Positions 52,766 through 60,655 of a DNA stretch of 64,000 nucleotides are shown in pieces. The DNA lies in NCBI RefSeq assembly GCF_900107665.1, contig NZ_FNQT01000002.1:250286-314285 (forward strand). The letters are read 5' to 3'. The number at the start of each line of letters is the position of its first letter. Within the stretch, counting starts at the first letter, position 1. This DNA is from Haloplanus vescus (GTDB taxonomy: Archaea > Halobacteriota > Halobacteria > Halobacteriales > Haloferacaceae). The translations under genes and the position numbers were made by a program. The notes under the pieces are model-generated. The model searched no databases. It saw only the letters and a list, made by a program, of their open reading frames with translations, and was not told the DNA's origin.

Positions 52766-53487
52766 ACCACCCACCTCGCGGCGACCAGCACGGAAAGGGC
52801 GACGCCGGCGACGGCGTAGCCGCCGCTCTCGTAGTCGGGGACGGGCATCCGGCCCGCGTAGTTTCGGGCGTTCATCGCCGTCTCGAAGGCCTCCGCCCTG
52901 TCGACCGAACTCACGAGCAGCGAGGCAGCGACGAGTTTCGTCGTCCGAAAGAGGTTACGCCGGGAGTCGAAGCCACCGCGCAGTCGCGCCGCGGTGTGGC
53001 GGCGAGTCGCTTGCCCGACGAGCACTTGGATGCCGCGATAGACCAAGAGGAGGAGTTCCACAACGGGGTCCGGGAGGTGAAGGTCGTCGAGGGCGGCGAC
53101 GAGCTGCGGGACCGTCGTCGTCAGCGCCAGAAAGGACAGTACGGAGAGCGAGGCCATCGCTCGCAGTCCCGTCGTCGCCGCGAGGTCGAGGCCGCGGTCG
53201 GAGAGAGCGAGAATCCAGAGTTCGACCACCGGGTCGCCGGGCGTGACGAGGGCGACGAGGAGGAGACTCGGGACCAGAAAGGAGAGCGGGTAGCCGAGGA
53301 AGGCGACGTACGCGCGCCCGACGGCGTGTACCGACAGGAGGGCGAAGGTCGCGAAGGCGGCGACGTACACCGCCGTCCGGGTCGTCGTCGCGGTGAGCAC
53401 CAGGGCGGCGAGGACGACGTAGACCCGGAGGGGCCCCTCGACGGCGGGCGTCGCGTCCACCTGCACGTCCTCAAGCGTCCGATGCAT
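52762..53487 (-). CDS. cbiQ: Cobalt ECF transporter T-component CbiQ
   Basis: The 241-aa protein has membrane helices and the coupling motifs ARLRGGFDSRR and AFETAMNARNYAGRM (the T-component A-R-G signature). The start at 53487 gives a normal length and overlaps cbiN by 17 bp. It links the ATPase dimer to CbiM/CbiN. Confidence 0.9.
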   Translation of the reverse strand: MHRTLEDVQVDATPAVEGPLRVYVVLAALVLTATTTRTAVYVAAFATFALLSVHAVGRAYVAFLGYPLSFLVPSLLLVALVTPGDPVVELWILALSDRGLDLAATTGLRAMASLSVLSFLALTTTVPQLVAALDDLHLPDPVVELLLLVYRGIQVLVGQATRRHTAARLRGGFDSRRNLFRTTKLVAASLLVSSVDRAEAFETAMNARNYAGRMPVPDYESGGYAVAGVALSVLVAARWVV

Positions 53488-53734
53488 CGCTCGTTCGGAG
53501 GCGGTCGAGATAGTAGCTGAGCGCCGTCGCCCCGACACCCCCTTGCAGGGCGAACAGGGCGCTTTCGCCGGTCGTCCCCGGCGACCACACCGGCGACACC
53601 CACTGCTCGTAGCCCGGTGCTTGCTCGGTGGCGAGGGCGACGGCTTGCTGGTCCGTTCCGGTCCCGCCGCCGACGGTCGTCACGACGAGGATGCCGAGGG
53701 CGACGACGACGCCGACGAGCAGAAATCGCTTCAC
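53471..53734 (-). CDS. cbiN: Cobalt ECF accessory membrane protein CbiN
   Basis: This 87-aa protein begins with a GTG at 53734 that overlaps the cbiM stop (GTGA). It has an N-terminal helix (RFLLVGVVVALGILVVTTV), a short external loop with YEQWVSPVWSPGTTGE and a C-terminal helix. CbiN proteins help load cobalt into CbiM. Sequence conservation is weak; the call relies on size, topology and order between cbiM and cbiQ. Confidence 0.82.
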   Translation of the reverse strand: MKRFLLVGVVVALGILVVTTVGGGTGTDQQAVALATEQAPGYEQWVSPVWSPGTTGESALFALQGGVGATALSYYLDRLRTSDASDA

Positions 53735-54393
53735 GACGGGACCCCCAGTCGGCGGTCGCTGATGGTGTCGATGCGGAGGAGGTAGCCCACCATCGCCGCG
53801 GCGAGGAAGCCTTCGAGAATCCCAATTGGGAGCTGCGTGAGCGCGAAGACGGCGGCGAAATCGAGCGTCGAAGCGAGGGCGCCGCTCACGCCCTCGCCCG
53901 CGGGGAAGGCCGCGCCGAGTTGGACGGATGTCGTCAGATACGTCGCCCAGTCGGTGACGACGGCGGCGACGAACGTCGACTGCTGGAGCGTGAGCCGTGA
54001 CCGAACGAGTCGGTACGCCATCCACCCGACGAACGGGCCGACGACCCCCATCGATGTGACGTTCGCGCCGAGGGTCGTCAGCCCCCCGTGCGCGAGGAGG
54101 ACGGACTGATACAGGAGGACGATGGTGGAGACGAAGGCGGTAATCGCCGGGCCAAAGAGGACGACCAGGACGCCGGTGCCGGTCGGGTGCGACGAGCTCC
54201 CGGCGACGGAGGGGAGTTTGAGCGCCGAGAGGACGAAGACGAACGCCGCGGCGACGGCGACGAGCGCCTTCGTCCGGGTGTCCGTCCGAATCGTCGACAG
54301 CGTCCGGCGCGCGCCGTACGCGACGAACGGGAGGGCGACGACCGTCCAGAGAATCGCCCAGACTGGCGGCAGGAACCCTTCCATGATGTGCAA
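53731..54393 (-). CDS. cbiM: Cobalt ECF substrate-specific protein CbiM (TTG start)
   Basis: This 220-aa protein reads MHIMEGFLPPVWAILW at the N-terminus if translation starts at a TTG at 54393. An ATG at 54384 would remove Met1-His2-Ile3. In characterised CbiM/NikM proteins the N-terminal Met and His2 bind the metal, so I favour the TTG. SSHPTGTGVLVVLFGPAITAF and GANVTSMGVVGPF are further family landmarks with conserved His. It is the membrane-embedded cobalt-binding unit. It is first in the leftward operon and divergent from cobA. Confidence 0.92.
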   Translation of the reverse strand: MHIMEGFLPPVWAILWTVVALPFVAYGARRTLSTIRTDTRTKALVAVAAAFVFVLSALKLPSVAGSSSHPTGTGVLVVLFGPAITAFVSTIVLLYQSVLLAHGGLTTLGANVTSMGVVGPFVGWMAYRLVRSRLTLQQSTFVAAVVTDWATYLTTSVQLGAAFPAGEGVSGALASTLDFAAVFALTQLPIGILEGFLAAAMVGYLLRIDTISDRRLGVPS

Positions 54394-54444
54394 GTCGAAA
54401 TCACTCCGTGTGAGAGCCGATTACCTCGCCCATCAAAACAATAC

Positions 54445-54464
54445 CGCTTGCGATAATGCAAGCG
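54445..54464. promoter_or_regulatory. Candidate operator: perfect 7-bp inverted repeat between cbiM and cobA
   Basis: cgcttgc and its complement gcaagcg flank gataat (20 bases total). It is in the 150-bp divergent region between the cobalt-import and cobalamin-synthesis operons. A weaker relative (tgctt...gcaagca) is at 55514-55533 in front of cbiT. The sequence suggests a dimeric metal- or B12-responsive repressor site. No canonical cobalamin riboswitch is visible. Confidence 0.5.
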
Positions 54465-54543
54465 CACTTTGACTCTCGGCGCGCTGACACCCCTGTCCGA
54501 ACACAAGTGGATTGAAGTTACTGCAAATAACGCTTACGTAGCG

Positions 54544-55458
54544 ATGGACGACGACACCGCTCGCGAGTCGGCGCAGTCGGGAGACTCGTCGCCGGCAGCC
54601 GATTCGGGCGGGGAACGCGAGGAGCAGTCCGGTGCCGACTCGCTCCCGCCGTTCGACGAACAGACGACGGTCCCCGAGTCGTCCCGGGCCGCGGGCGGGA
54701 CGGTGTATCTCGTCGGCGCGGGCCCCGGCGACCCGTCGCTGTTGACCGTGCGGGCGCGGCGACTCGTCGAGACGGCCGACGTGGTGTTGCACGACGCCCT
54801 CACGCGCGACACGCTCATCGACCGGATTCCCACCTCGGCCGAGGTGTTCGATGTCGGCAAGCGCGTCGAGTACAAGACGCCACAGTCCGAAATCAACGAC
54901 CTGCTGGTCAGCCACGCCGAGGACGGCGATTCCGTCGTCCGGTTGAAGGGCGGCGACCCCTTCGTCTTCGGGCGCGGCGGCGAGGAGGCCCAACACCTCG
55001 CCGAGCAGGGCGTCCCCTTCGAAATCGTGCCGGGCGTCTCCAGCGTCATCGCGGCCCCCGGACTGGCAGGGATTCCGCTCACCCACCGCGACCTCTCCTC
55101 GCGATTCACGGTCATCACGGGCCACGAGACGCCGGACAAAGCCGAGAGTTCGCTCGACTGGGCCGCCATCGCCAGCGAGATAGCGAACGGGTCGACGCTC
55201 GTGGTCCTCATGGGCGTGCGAACGCTCGAACGCAACGTCTCCGCGCTCCGGACCCACGGCGTCGACGGCGACGTGCCGGTCGCACTCGTCGAGAAGGCGG
55301 CGTGGGAGGACCAGACTGTCGTTGAGGGCACCCTCGACACCATCGTCGACGTGGTGGAGCAGTCCTCGATTTCCGCGCCGGCGACCACCATCGTCGGCGA
55401 CGTGGTGTCGGTCCGGGACGACGTTGCCGACGAGCTTCAGGACTTCGACCCTGTCTAA
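54544..55458 (+). CDS. cobA: Uroporphyrinogen-III C-methyltransferase (SUMT)
   Basis: This 304-aa protein starts with about 50 acidic, disordered residues. The SUMT core then begins with GTVYLVGAGPGDPSLLTVRA near residue 52, VRLKGGDPFVFGRGGEEA, EIVPGVSSVIAAP and GIPLTHRDLSS. It transfers two methyl groups from S-adenosylmethionine to uroporphyrinogen III, giving precorrin-2. It starts the cobalamin branch and is first in this operon. The ATG at 54544 is closest to the conserved part; the upstream in-frame sequence overlaps the regulatory region. Confidence 0.93.
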   Translation: MDDDTARESAQSGDSSPAADSGGEREEQSGADSLPPFDEQTTVPESSRAAGGTVYLVGAGPGDPSLLTVRARRLVETADVVLHDALTRDTLIDRIPTSAEVFDVGKRVEYKTPQSEINDLLVSHAEDGDSVVRLKGGDPFVFGRGGEEAQHLAEQGVPFEIVPGVSSVIAAPGLAGIPLTHRDLSSRFTVITGHETPDKAESSLDWAAIASEIANGSTLVVLMGVRTLERNVSALRTHGVDGDVPVALVEKAAWEDQTVVEGTLDTIVDVVEQSSISAPATTIVGDVVSVRDDVADELQDFDPV

Positions 55459-55513
55459 TCCCGCGAATCGCCACGCGCCGAGCGGCGGCGCCGCACGCCC
55501 CCGAATGAAAGCC

Positions 55514-55533
55514 TGCTTTTAGTAGGGCAAGCA
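55514..55533. promoter_or_regulatory. Candidate operator-like site in front of cbiT
   Basis: The 20 bases contain tgctt and gcaagca half-sites in a spacing similar to the cbiM-cobA inverted repeat. They lie in the 99-bp gap between cobA and cbiT, next to the T-rich ttttagta and tttttaccg stretches. The gap implies that cbiT may have its own promoter. Confidence 0.35.
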
Positions 55534-55557
55534 CAATTGTTTTTACCGGGGGCTGAA

Positions 55558-56118
55558 ATGGTGGAGGTGATGCCCCAGGTAGCGCTTCCGCACGACGCGA
55601 AGGCCGGCCCGACGAAGTCGGAGATTCGGGCGGTCACGCTCGGGAAGTTAGACGTACGACCGTCGGACCACTTCGTCGATGTCGGCTCCTGTACCGGTGC
55701 GATAACCATCGAGGCGGCGCAACGCGCCGGTCGCGTGACGGCCGTCGAGCGGAAACCAGAGCGACTGGAGGTGACGCGAAAGAACCTCGACGCCAACGAG
55801 TACGACGCCGAGGTGACGCTTCGCGAAGCGGAGGCGCCGGCGGGGCTTCCCGACGACGCCGACGCCATGTTCATCGGCGGCAGTCGGAACTTCGAAGCCG
55901 TCCTCGACCACGCCGCGGAGACGGGCGTCGACCGCATCGGGATGAACGTCTCTCGGGTCGAAGTCGCGGGCGACGCCATCGAGGCCTTCCGGGACCGCAA
56001 CCTGCTCTCGGAGGTGCTTCAGATGCAGGTGAGTCACGGCTACGAACTCGCGGGCGCGACGAGTTTCAAATCCGACAACCCCGTCTACGTCATCGTCGGG
56101 CGAGGTGACGAGGCGTGA
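55558..56118 (+). CDS. cbiT: Cobalt-precorrin-6B C15-methyltransferase (decarboxylating) CbiT
   Basis: This protein of about 186 aa has the Rossmann methyltransferase pattern. It shows LPHDAKAGPTKSEIRAVTLGKL, then FVDVGSCTGAITIEAAQRAGRVTAVE and FIGGSRNFEAVL. These match CbiT, which methylates C15 and decarboxylates the acetate side chain. Two ATGs at 55558 and 55570 are possible; the conserved fold starts after either. CbiE, its usual partner, is not in the window. Confidence 0.9.
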   Translation: MVEVMPQVALPHDAKAGPTKSEIRAVTLGKLDVRPSDHFVDVGSCTGAITIEAAQRAGRVTAVERKPERLEVTRKNLDANEYDAEVTLREAEAPAGLPDDADAMFIGGSRNFEAVLDHAAETGVDRIGMNVSRVEVAGDAIEAFRDRNLLSEVLQMQVSHGYELAGATSFKSDNPVYVIVGRGDEA

Positions 56119-56819
56119 CCGTCTACGGCGTCGGCCTCGGCCCCGGTCAGGCCGACCTGATTACCGTCCGCGGCAAGCGCGTCCTCGAAACCGTCGACAC
56201 CGTCTACTCGCCCGGCCGACTCTCGCGGTCGGTCGTCCGGGAGTACGTCCCCGAGTCGAAGCTCGGCGACCTCGATTTCCCGATGACGCGCGACCCGGAC
56301 AAGCTCCGGGCGGCGTGGCGGGAGGCGGGGCGCGCCGTCGCCGACGGCGCGGCCGAGGACGACGTTGCTTTCGTCACCCTCGGCGACCCGAACGTCTACT
56401 CGACGTTCGGCCACCTCCGGCGGACGCTCGACACCTTCCACCCCGCCGTCGACGTGGAAGTCGTCCCCGGCGTGAGCGCCGTGACGGCCTTCGCGACGGC
56501 GCTCGGCGTCGAAATCGAGGCCGGGACCGGCCTCTCGCTCCGCGAGGCGGCCGACGGCGCGGCCCCGACCGGCCCGGAGCGGATGATTCTGTTCAAGGTG
56601 ACCGACGCCGTCGCCACCGACGAGAAACTCACCGCCGCGGGCTACGACGTTCGCTACGGGCGTCGACTCTTCATGGAACAGGGCGAGACAGTCGTCACGT
56701 CGGACCCGACCGAGGTGGCCGAACGCGACTACTACACGCTCGCGTACGCCGAGAAACACGGCCTCGACCGTGACCTCGCGACGGCCGACTTCGACGCGGA
56801 GACGGAGCGGTCGGCGTGA
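56115..56819 (+). CDS. cbiL: Precorrin-2 C20-methyltransferase CbiL
   Basis: This 234-aa protein opens at a GTG (56115) that overlaps the cbiT stop. It has VYGVGLGPGQADLITVRGKRVL, VTLGDPNVYSTFGHLRR, VEVVPGVSAVTAFATAL and RMILFKVTDAV, all typical of CbiL. It methylates C20 of cobalt-factor II, using S-adenosylmethionine. The order fits an early anaerobic step. Confidence 0.92.
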   Translation: MTVYGVGLGPGQADLITVRGKRVLETVDTVYSPGRLSRSVVREYVPESKLGDLDFPMTRDPDKLRAAWREAGRAVADGAAEDDVAFVTLGDPNVYSTFGHLRRTLDTFHPAVDVEVVPGVSAVTAFATALGVEIEAGTGLSLREAADGAAPTGPERMILFKVTDAVATDEKLTAAGYDVRYGRRLFMEQGETVVTSDPTEVAERDYYTLAYAEKHGLDRDLATADFDAETERSA

Positions 56820-57628
56820 GCGACGACTACACCGCCGGCGACGTGCGCGAGGGCATCCCCTTCATCGGCGCCGGCCCCGGCGACCCCGGACTCCTCACCG
56901 TCACCGGCCGGGAGCTGGTGGAGGCGGCCGACCTCGTCGTCCACGCGGGGTCGCTGGTGAACAGCGAACTGCTCGACGCGTTCTGTGCGGACGCCGAACA
57001 GGTCAACAGCGTCGGCAAGGACCTCGAAGAACTCGTGCCGCTGATGACGGAGGCCTACGAGGACGACCGGACGGTCGTGCGCCTGCACAGCGGCGACCCG
57101 GCCATCTACGGGGCGGCGCTGGAGCAGATGGACGCCCTCGAAGCCAACGGCGTCCCGACGTACTTCGTCCCCGGCGTCACCTCCGCGTTCGCCGCGAGTG
57201 CGACGCTCGGCACGCAGTTGACGCTCAACGAGGTGGCCAACCACGTGGCCTTCACCCGGCCGCAGGGCAAGACCCTCTCCGAGAAGGAAGACCACATCAG
57301 CGACTTCGTCGGTTTCGGCGACGTGACGACGTGCATCTACCTGGGAACCCACGCCGTCAGCGACACGATGGACCGCCTCCTCGACGACGGTCACGACCCC
57401 GAGACGCCCGTGGCGGTCGTCTATCACGCCTCGTGGCCCGACGAGGACGTGATTCGCGGCACCATCGACACCATCGGCGAGAAGGTCGAGGAGGCGGGCT
57501 ATCGCGCGTCGGCGATGGTCGTCATCGGCGAGGCGGCGACCGGCGCGGGCTACGAGCGCTCGTACCTCTACGGCGACTGGGCGAACAGCGACGACGACCA
57601 ATCAGACGAGACGGATACAGATGAGTAA
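56816..57628 (+). CDS. cbiF: Precorrin-4 C11-methyltransferase CbiF
   Basis: This 270-aa protein has FIGAGPGDPGLLTVTGRELVEAADLVVHAGSLV, VRLHSGDPAIYGAALEQM, FVPGVTSAFAASATLG and LTLNEVANHVAFTRPQGKT. These define CbiF. It overlaps cbiL by 4 bp (GTGA) and cbiG by 8 bp. It acts at the C11 methylation step in the middle of the anaerobic pathway. Confidence 0.94.
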   Translation: MSDDYTAGDVREGIPFIGAGPGDPGLLTVTGRELVEAADLVVHAGSLVNSELLDAFCADAEQVNSVGKDLEELVPLMTEAYEDDRTVVRLHSGDPAIYGAALEQMDALEANGVPTYFVPGVTSAFAASATLGTQLTLNEVANHVAFTRPQGKTLSEKEDHISDFVGFGDVTTCIYLGTHAVSDTMDRLLDDGHDPETPVAVVYHASWPDEDVIRGTIDTIGEKVEEAGYRASAMVVIGEAATGAGYERSYLYGDWANSDDDQSDETDTDE

Positions 57629-58577
57629 CAACTCCGACAACGACTGTAGCGCACCGGACAGCGACGGCGAGGTGGCCGACGAGATTGCGATAATCAGCTT
57701 CGAGCGCAAACTCGACACGGCCGAGGAGATTCGCGATGACCTCGCTGACGACTACGACCGCATCGACATCCTCGAATACCACGGCGAGGTGTTCGCCGAC
57801 CACTGGGGCGAGTACGACTGCTTCGTCGGCCTCATGGCCAGCGGCATCGCCATGCGGAAGACGGCGCCCCTCCTCGACGACAAGTGGGACGACCCCGCCG
57901 TGGTCGTCGTCGACGAGGAGCTCACGTGGGCGATTCCGCTCACCGGCGGCCACCACGGCGCGAATCAGGTCGCCTACGACCTCTCGAAACTGGGCGCCGT
58001 GCCCGCGATGACGACGGCGTCGGAGGCGGCAGGCAAGCAGGGCGTCGAGAGTCGTGCCAAGGCCCTCGACACCCACGTCGTCAACGGGGATTCGACCGTC
58101 GAGACCAACCTCGCCGTCCTCAACGAGGAACTCGGCCCCGTCGCCCGCCTCGACGGGCCGAAGGCGGTCCTCGCCGACGACGACGTGACCGTCCTCAAGC
58201 GGAACGCGGACGACGGCGTCGTCATCGGCACCGGCAGCGTCTCCGGGGCCGACAAGGAGCAGTTCCTGACGGCGTGGACCGAAGCCCTCGAGGACGTGAA
58301 CAAGTCGCCCGACGACGTGGAGTTCGTCGCGACAGCGACGCGGAAGGAAGACGAACCCGGCCTCACGGCCGCGGCCCAAGAGTTCGGCGTCGGCGTGGCG
58401 TATCTCGACAAGGAGACGCTGGAAGAGTTCGAGGGACCCACTCCCTCGAAGTCGAAGGAACTCATCGGCTGGCCCGGCATCTCCGAGGCGAGTGCCATCG
58501 CCGCCGGCCGTGACCACGAACTCCTCTTGGAGAAGCGACGACACGACGACGCCGTGACCGTGGCGGTGGGACGATGA
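57621..58577 (+). CDS. cbiG: Cobalt-precorrin-5A hydrolase CbiG
   Basis: This 318-aa protein has the CbiG pattern: CFVGLMASGIAMRKTAPLLDDKW, VVVDEELTWAIPLTGGHHGANQVA, TASEAAGKQGV and a C-terminal part with FVATATRKEDEPGLTAAA and VAYLDKETLEEFEGPTPS. It opens the delta-lactone and releases acetaldehyde. The N- and C-domains are both present. It overlaps cbiF and cbiH by several bases. Confidence 0.93.
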   Translation: MSNNSDNDCSAPDSDGEVADEIAIISFERKLDTAEEIRDDLADDYDRIDILEYHGEVFADHWGEYDCFVGLMASGIAMRKTAPLLDDKWDDPAVVVVDEELTWAIPLTGGHHGANQVAYDLSKLGAVPAMTTASEAAGKQGVESRAKALDTHVVNGDSTVETNLAVLNEELGPVARLDGPKAVLADDDVTVLKRNADDGVVIGTGSVSGADKEQFLTAWTEALEDVNKSPDDVEFVATATRKEDEPGLTAAAQEFGVGVAYLDKETLEEFEGPTPSKSKELIGWPGISEASAIAAGRDHELLLEKRRHDDAVTVAVGR

Positions 58578-59389
58578 GCGACGACTACGGCACGCTCTAC
58601 GTCGTCGGCATCGGCCCCGGTCTGCCCGCGGATATGACTCAGCGTGCCCGCGAGGTCATCACGGACGCCGACTGTGTCATCGCCTCGAACCTCTATCAGG
58701 AGTTCCTCCGCGAGGACGGCACCCTGCCGCCGGAGGGCGAGGCCGGAGACGACGACCCCGAAATCGTTCGCTCGTCGATGGGCCAGCAGGTCGAACTCAC
58801 CCGCGAGGCGTTCGAACGCGTCCGGAACGGCGAGGACGTGGCGAACGTCTCCGGCGGCGACCCCAACGTGTACGGCAAGTCTGACCTCGTGTTCACGATG
58901 GCCGAGGAGGACGACGTCACGGACGTGCCCATCGAAATCGTCCCCGGCGTGACGGCGGCGCTGGGCGGCGCGGCGATGATGGGCGCGCCCCTCTCGAACG
59001 ACTTCTGTACGGTGTCGCTGTCCGACAAGTGGCGCGGGTGGGACGAAATCGAGGAGAAGCTCCGCGCCGCCGCGGTCAGCGACTTCGTCATCGTCCTCTA
59101 CAACTGCTGGCGCAACTACGGCCGCGCCATCGACATCATCCGCGAGGAACGGGCCGACGACGTGCCGGTCGGCATCTTCAACGACGCCGGCCGCGCCGAC
59201 GCCGGCCGGAACGTCGACGGCGAGACGTACACCGTCACCACCCTCGGCGACGCGGACGCCCACGAGGAGGAGGTGGGCGGTATGGGCACGTCCATCCTCG
59301 TCGGCACCCACGAGACGGAGACGTGGAGCAACGACCACCGAACGCACCTCGTCACCCCGCGCGGCGGGCGTGACGTCGACGACTTCTAA
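58574..59389 (+). CDS. cbiH: Precorrin-3B C17-methyltransferase CbiH (first copy)
   Basis: This 271-aa protein has LYVVGIGPGLPADMTQRAREVI, VSGGDPNVYGKSDLVF, EIVPGVTAALGGAAMMGAPLS and FVIVLYNCWRNYGRAIDIIREE. These fit the CbiH/CobJ family, which methylates C17 and contracts the ring. It is one of two adjacent CbiH-like genes. Overlap with cbiG is 4 bp. Confidence 0.9.
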   Translation: MSDDYGTLYVVGIGPGLPADMTQRAREVITDADCVIASNLYQEFLREDGTLPPEGEAGDDDPEIVRSSMGQQVELTREAFERVRNGEDVANVSGGDPNVYGKSDLVFTMAEEDDVTDVPIEIVPGVTAALGGAAMMGAPLSNDFCTVSLSDKWRGWDEIEEKLRAAAVSDFVIVLYNCWRNYGRAIDIIREERADDVPVGIFNDAGRADAGRNVDGETYTVTTLGDADAHEEEVGGMGTSILVGTHETETWSNDHRTHLVTPRGGRDVDDF

Positions 59390-59391
59390 CT

Positions 59392-60408
59392 ATGAGCCAA
59401 GAGACAGACACCGATTCGACGTGTGGCGCGACGACCGAGACGAACAGTTCGAGCTGTGGCGGTTCCACGGCGAGCGAGTCGTCCGAGTCGAAATGCGGCG
59501 GGTCGACCACCAGCGATACCTCCGAGTCGAAGTGCGGCGGGTCCTCCCCGGACTCCTCCGAGTCGTCCTGTGGCGGGTCGAAATCCGACGCCACCGACGA
59601 GAACGTCTCCGCGACGGCTGACGACTTCGACGTCGACCCCGGCCGCCTCGTGGCCGTTGGCCTCGGCCCCGGCAAGCCGGCCGAGATGACCACCCGCGCG
59701 AAGGAGTCGCTCCGCGGCGTCGACCACATCGTCGGCTACACGACGTACGTCGACCTCCTGCCGGACGACATCGTCGAGGGCGCCGAGGACATCTACTCGA
59801 CGCCCATGTGCGGCGAGGTGTCCCGGACCGAGGAGGCAATCGACCGGACGCTCGCGGGCAACGACGTGGCCATCATCGGCAGCGGCGACCCGAACGTCTA
59901 CGCGCTCGGCGGCCTCGCGCTCGAAATCCTCGAATCCAAGGGCGGGTCGGCGAGCGCCGTCGACTTCGAGGTGGTGCCGGGCGTCCCCGCCGCGCAGTCG
60001 TGTGCCGCCCGCTTGGGCGCACCCCTCGTGAACGACACCGTCAGCATCAGCCTCTCCGACCACCTGACGCCGATGCCGACCATCGAGTCCCGACTTCACG
60101 CCACCGCGAAGGAGGGGTTCACCATCGCCATCTACAACCCGTGGAGTCGCAAGCGCCGCGATAACTACCAGAAGTGCTGTGAGATTCTCCTCGAACACCG
60201 CGACCCCGAGACGCCGGTCGGCATCGTCCACGCCGCGGGGCGCGAGGACGAGGAGACGGAAATCGTCGAACTGCGCGACCTCCCCGACCTCGGCGAGAGC
60301 GACATCATCGACATGACGACGACGCTCCTGGTCGGCAACGACGAGACGTACGTCTGGGACGGTCGAATGGTCACCCCCCGCGGCTACGAGCGAAAGTATG
60401 AGTACTGA
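59392..60408 (+). CDS. cbiH: CbiH-like C17-methyltransferase with Cys-rich N-terminal extension (second copy)
   Basis: The 338-aa protein has about 80 extra N-terminal residues in a Ser/Thr/Glu-rich stretch. Five cysteines (11, 22, 35, 48, 60) follow a period of about 11-13 residues, in repeated CGGS motifs (the first is CGAT). A normal CbiH core then begins at GRLVAVGLGPGKPAEMTT, with IIGSGDPNVYALGGLAL, EVVPGVPAAQSCAARLGAPLVN and IAIYNPWSRKRRDNYQK. The extension could bind cobalt or iron-sulfur, which is inference only. The gene lies 2 bp after the first cbiH and overlaps the ferredoxin gene. Confidence 0.88.
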   Translation: MSQETDTDSTCGATTETNSSSCGGSTASESSESKCGGSTTSDTSESKCGGSSPDSSESSCGGSKSDATDENVSATADDFDVDPGRLVAVGLGPGKPAEMTTRAKESLRGVDHIVGYTTYVDLLPDDIVEGAEDIYSTPMCGEVSRTEEAIDRTLAGNDVAIIGSGDPNVYALGGLALEILESKGGSASAVDFEVVPGVPAAQSCAARLGAPLVNDTVSISLSDHLTPMPTIESRLHATAKEGFTIAIYNPWSRKRRDNYQKCCEILLEHRDPETPVGIVHAAGREDEETEIVELRDLPDLGESDIIDMTTTLLVGNDETYVWDGRMVTPRGYERKYEY

Positions 60409-60655
60409 AACCTACCGCGTCGAACTCGACCGCGAGGCCTGCGACGGCATCTTCGCCTGTCTCGTGCGCGACGAGCGATTCGTCGAGGACGACACCGGAC
60501 TCGCGACGGTCGACCCGACGGCCGACGGCGTCGTGGACGTGGACCAGACGGAGAGCCGCGTCGTCGCGACGTTCGACGGCGACATCGAGGACGCGGAGTT
60601 GGCGGCGCGAGCCTGCCCGCCCAACGCCATCACCGTCCGGGAGGGGTCGGAATGA
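60398..60655 (+). CDS. Small ferredoxin-like protein (85 aa)
   Basis: This 85-aa protein has CDGIFACLVRDERF (C-x5-C) near residue 15 and a distant CPPNAI near 74, the pattern C-x5-C...CP. This fits a [3Fe-4S]-type ferredoxin or a ferredoxin missing one Cys. It overlaps the second cbiH by 11 bp and the next gene by 4 bp, so is made with them. A role as electron donor for cobalt reduction or ring contraction is plausible but untested. Confidence 0.78.
   Translation: MSTETYRVELDREACDGIFACLVRDERFVEDDTGLATVDPTADGVVDVDQTESRVVATFDGDIEDAELAARACPPNAITVREGSE

Noticed and set aside
54394-54543. Cobalamin riboswitch between cbiM and cobA
   Set aside because: The region is only 150 bases and lacks a recognisable B12-box or large multi-stem structure; a short inverted repeat is all that is seen.
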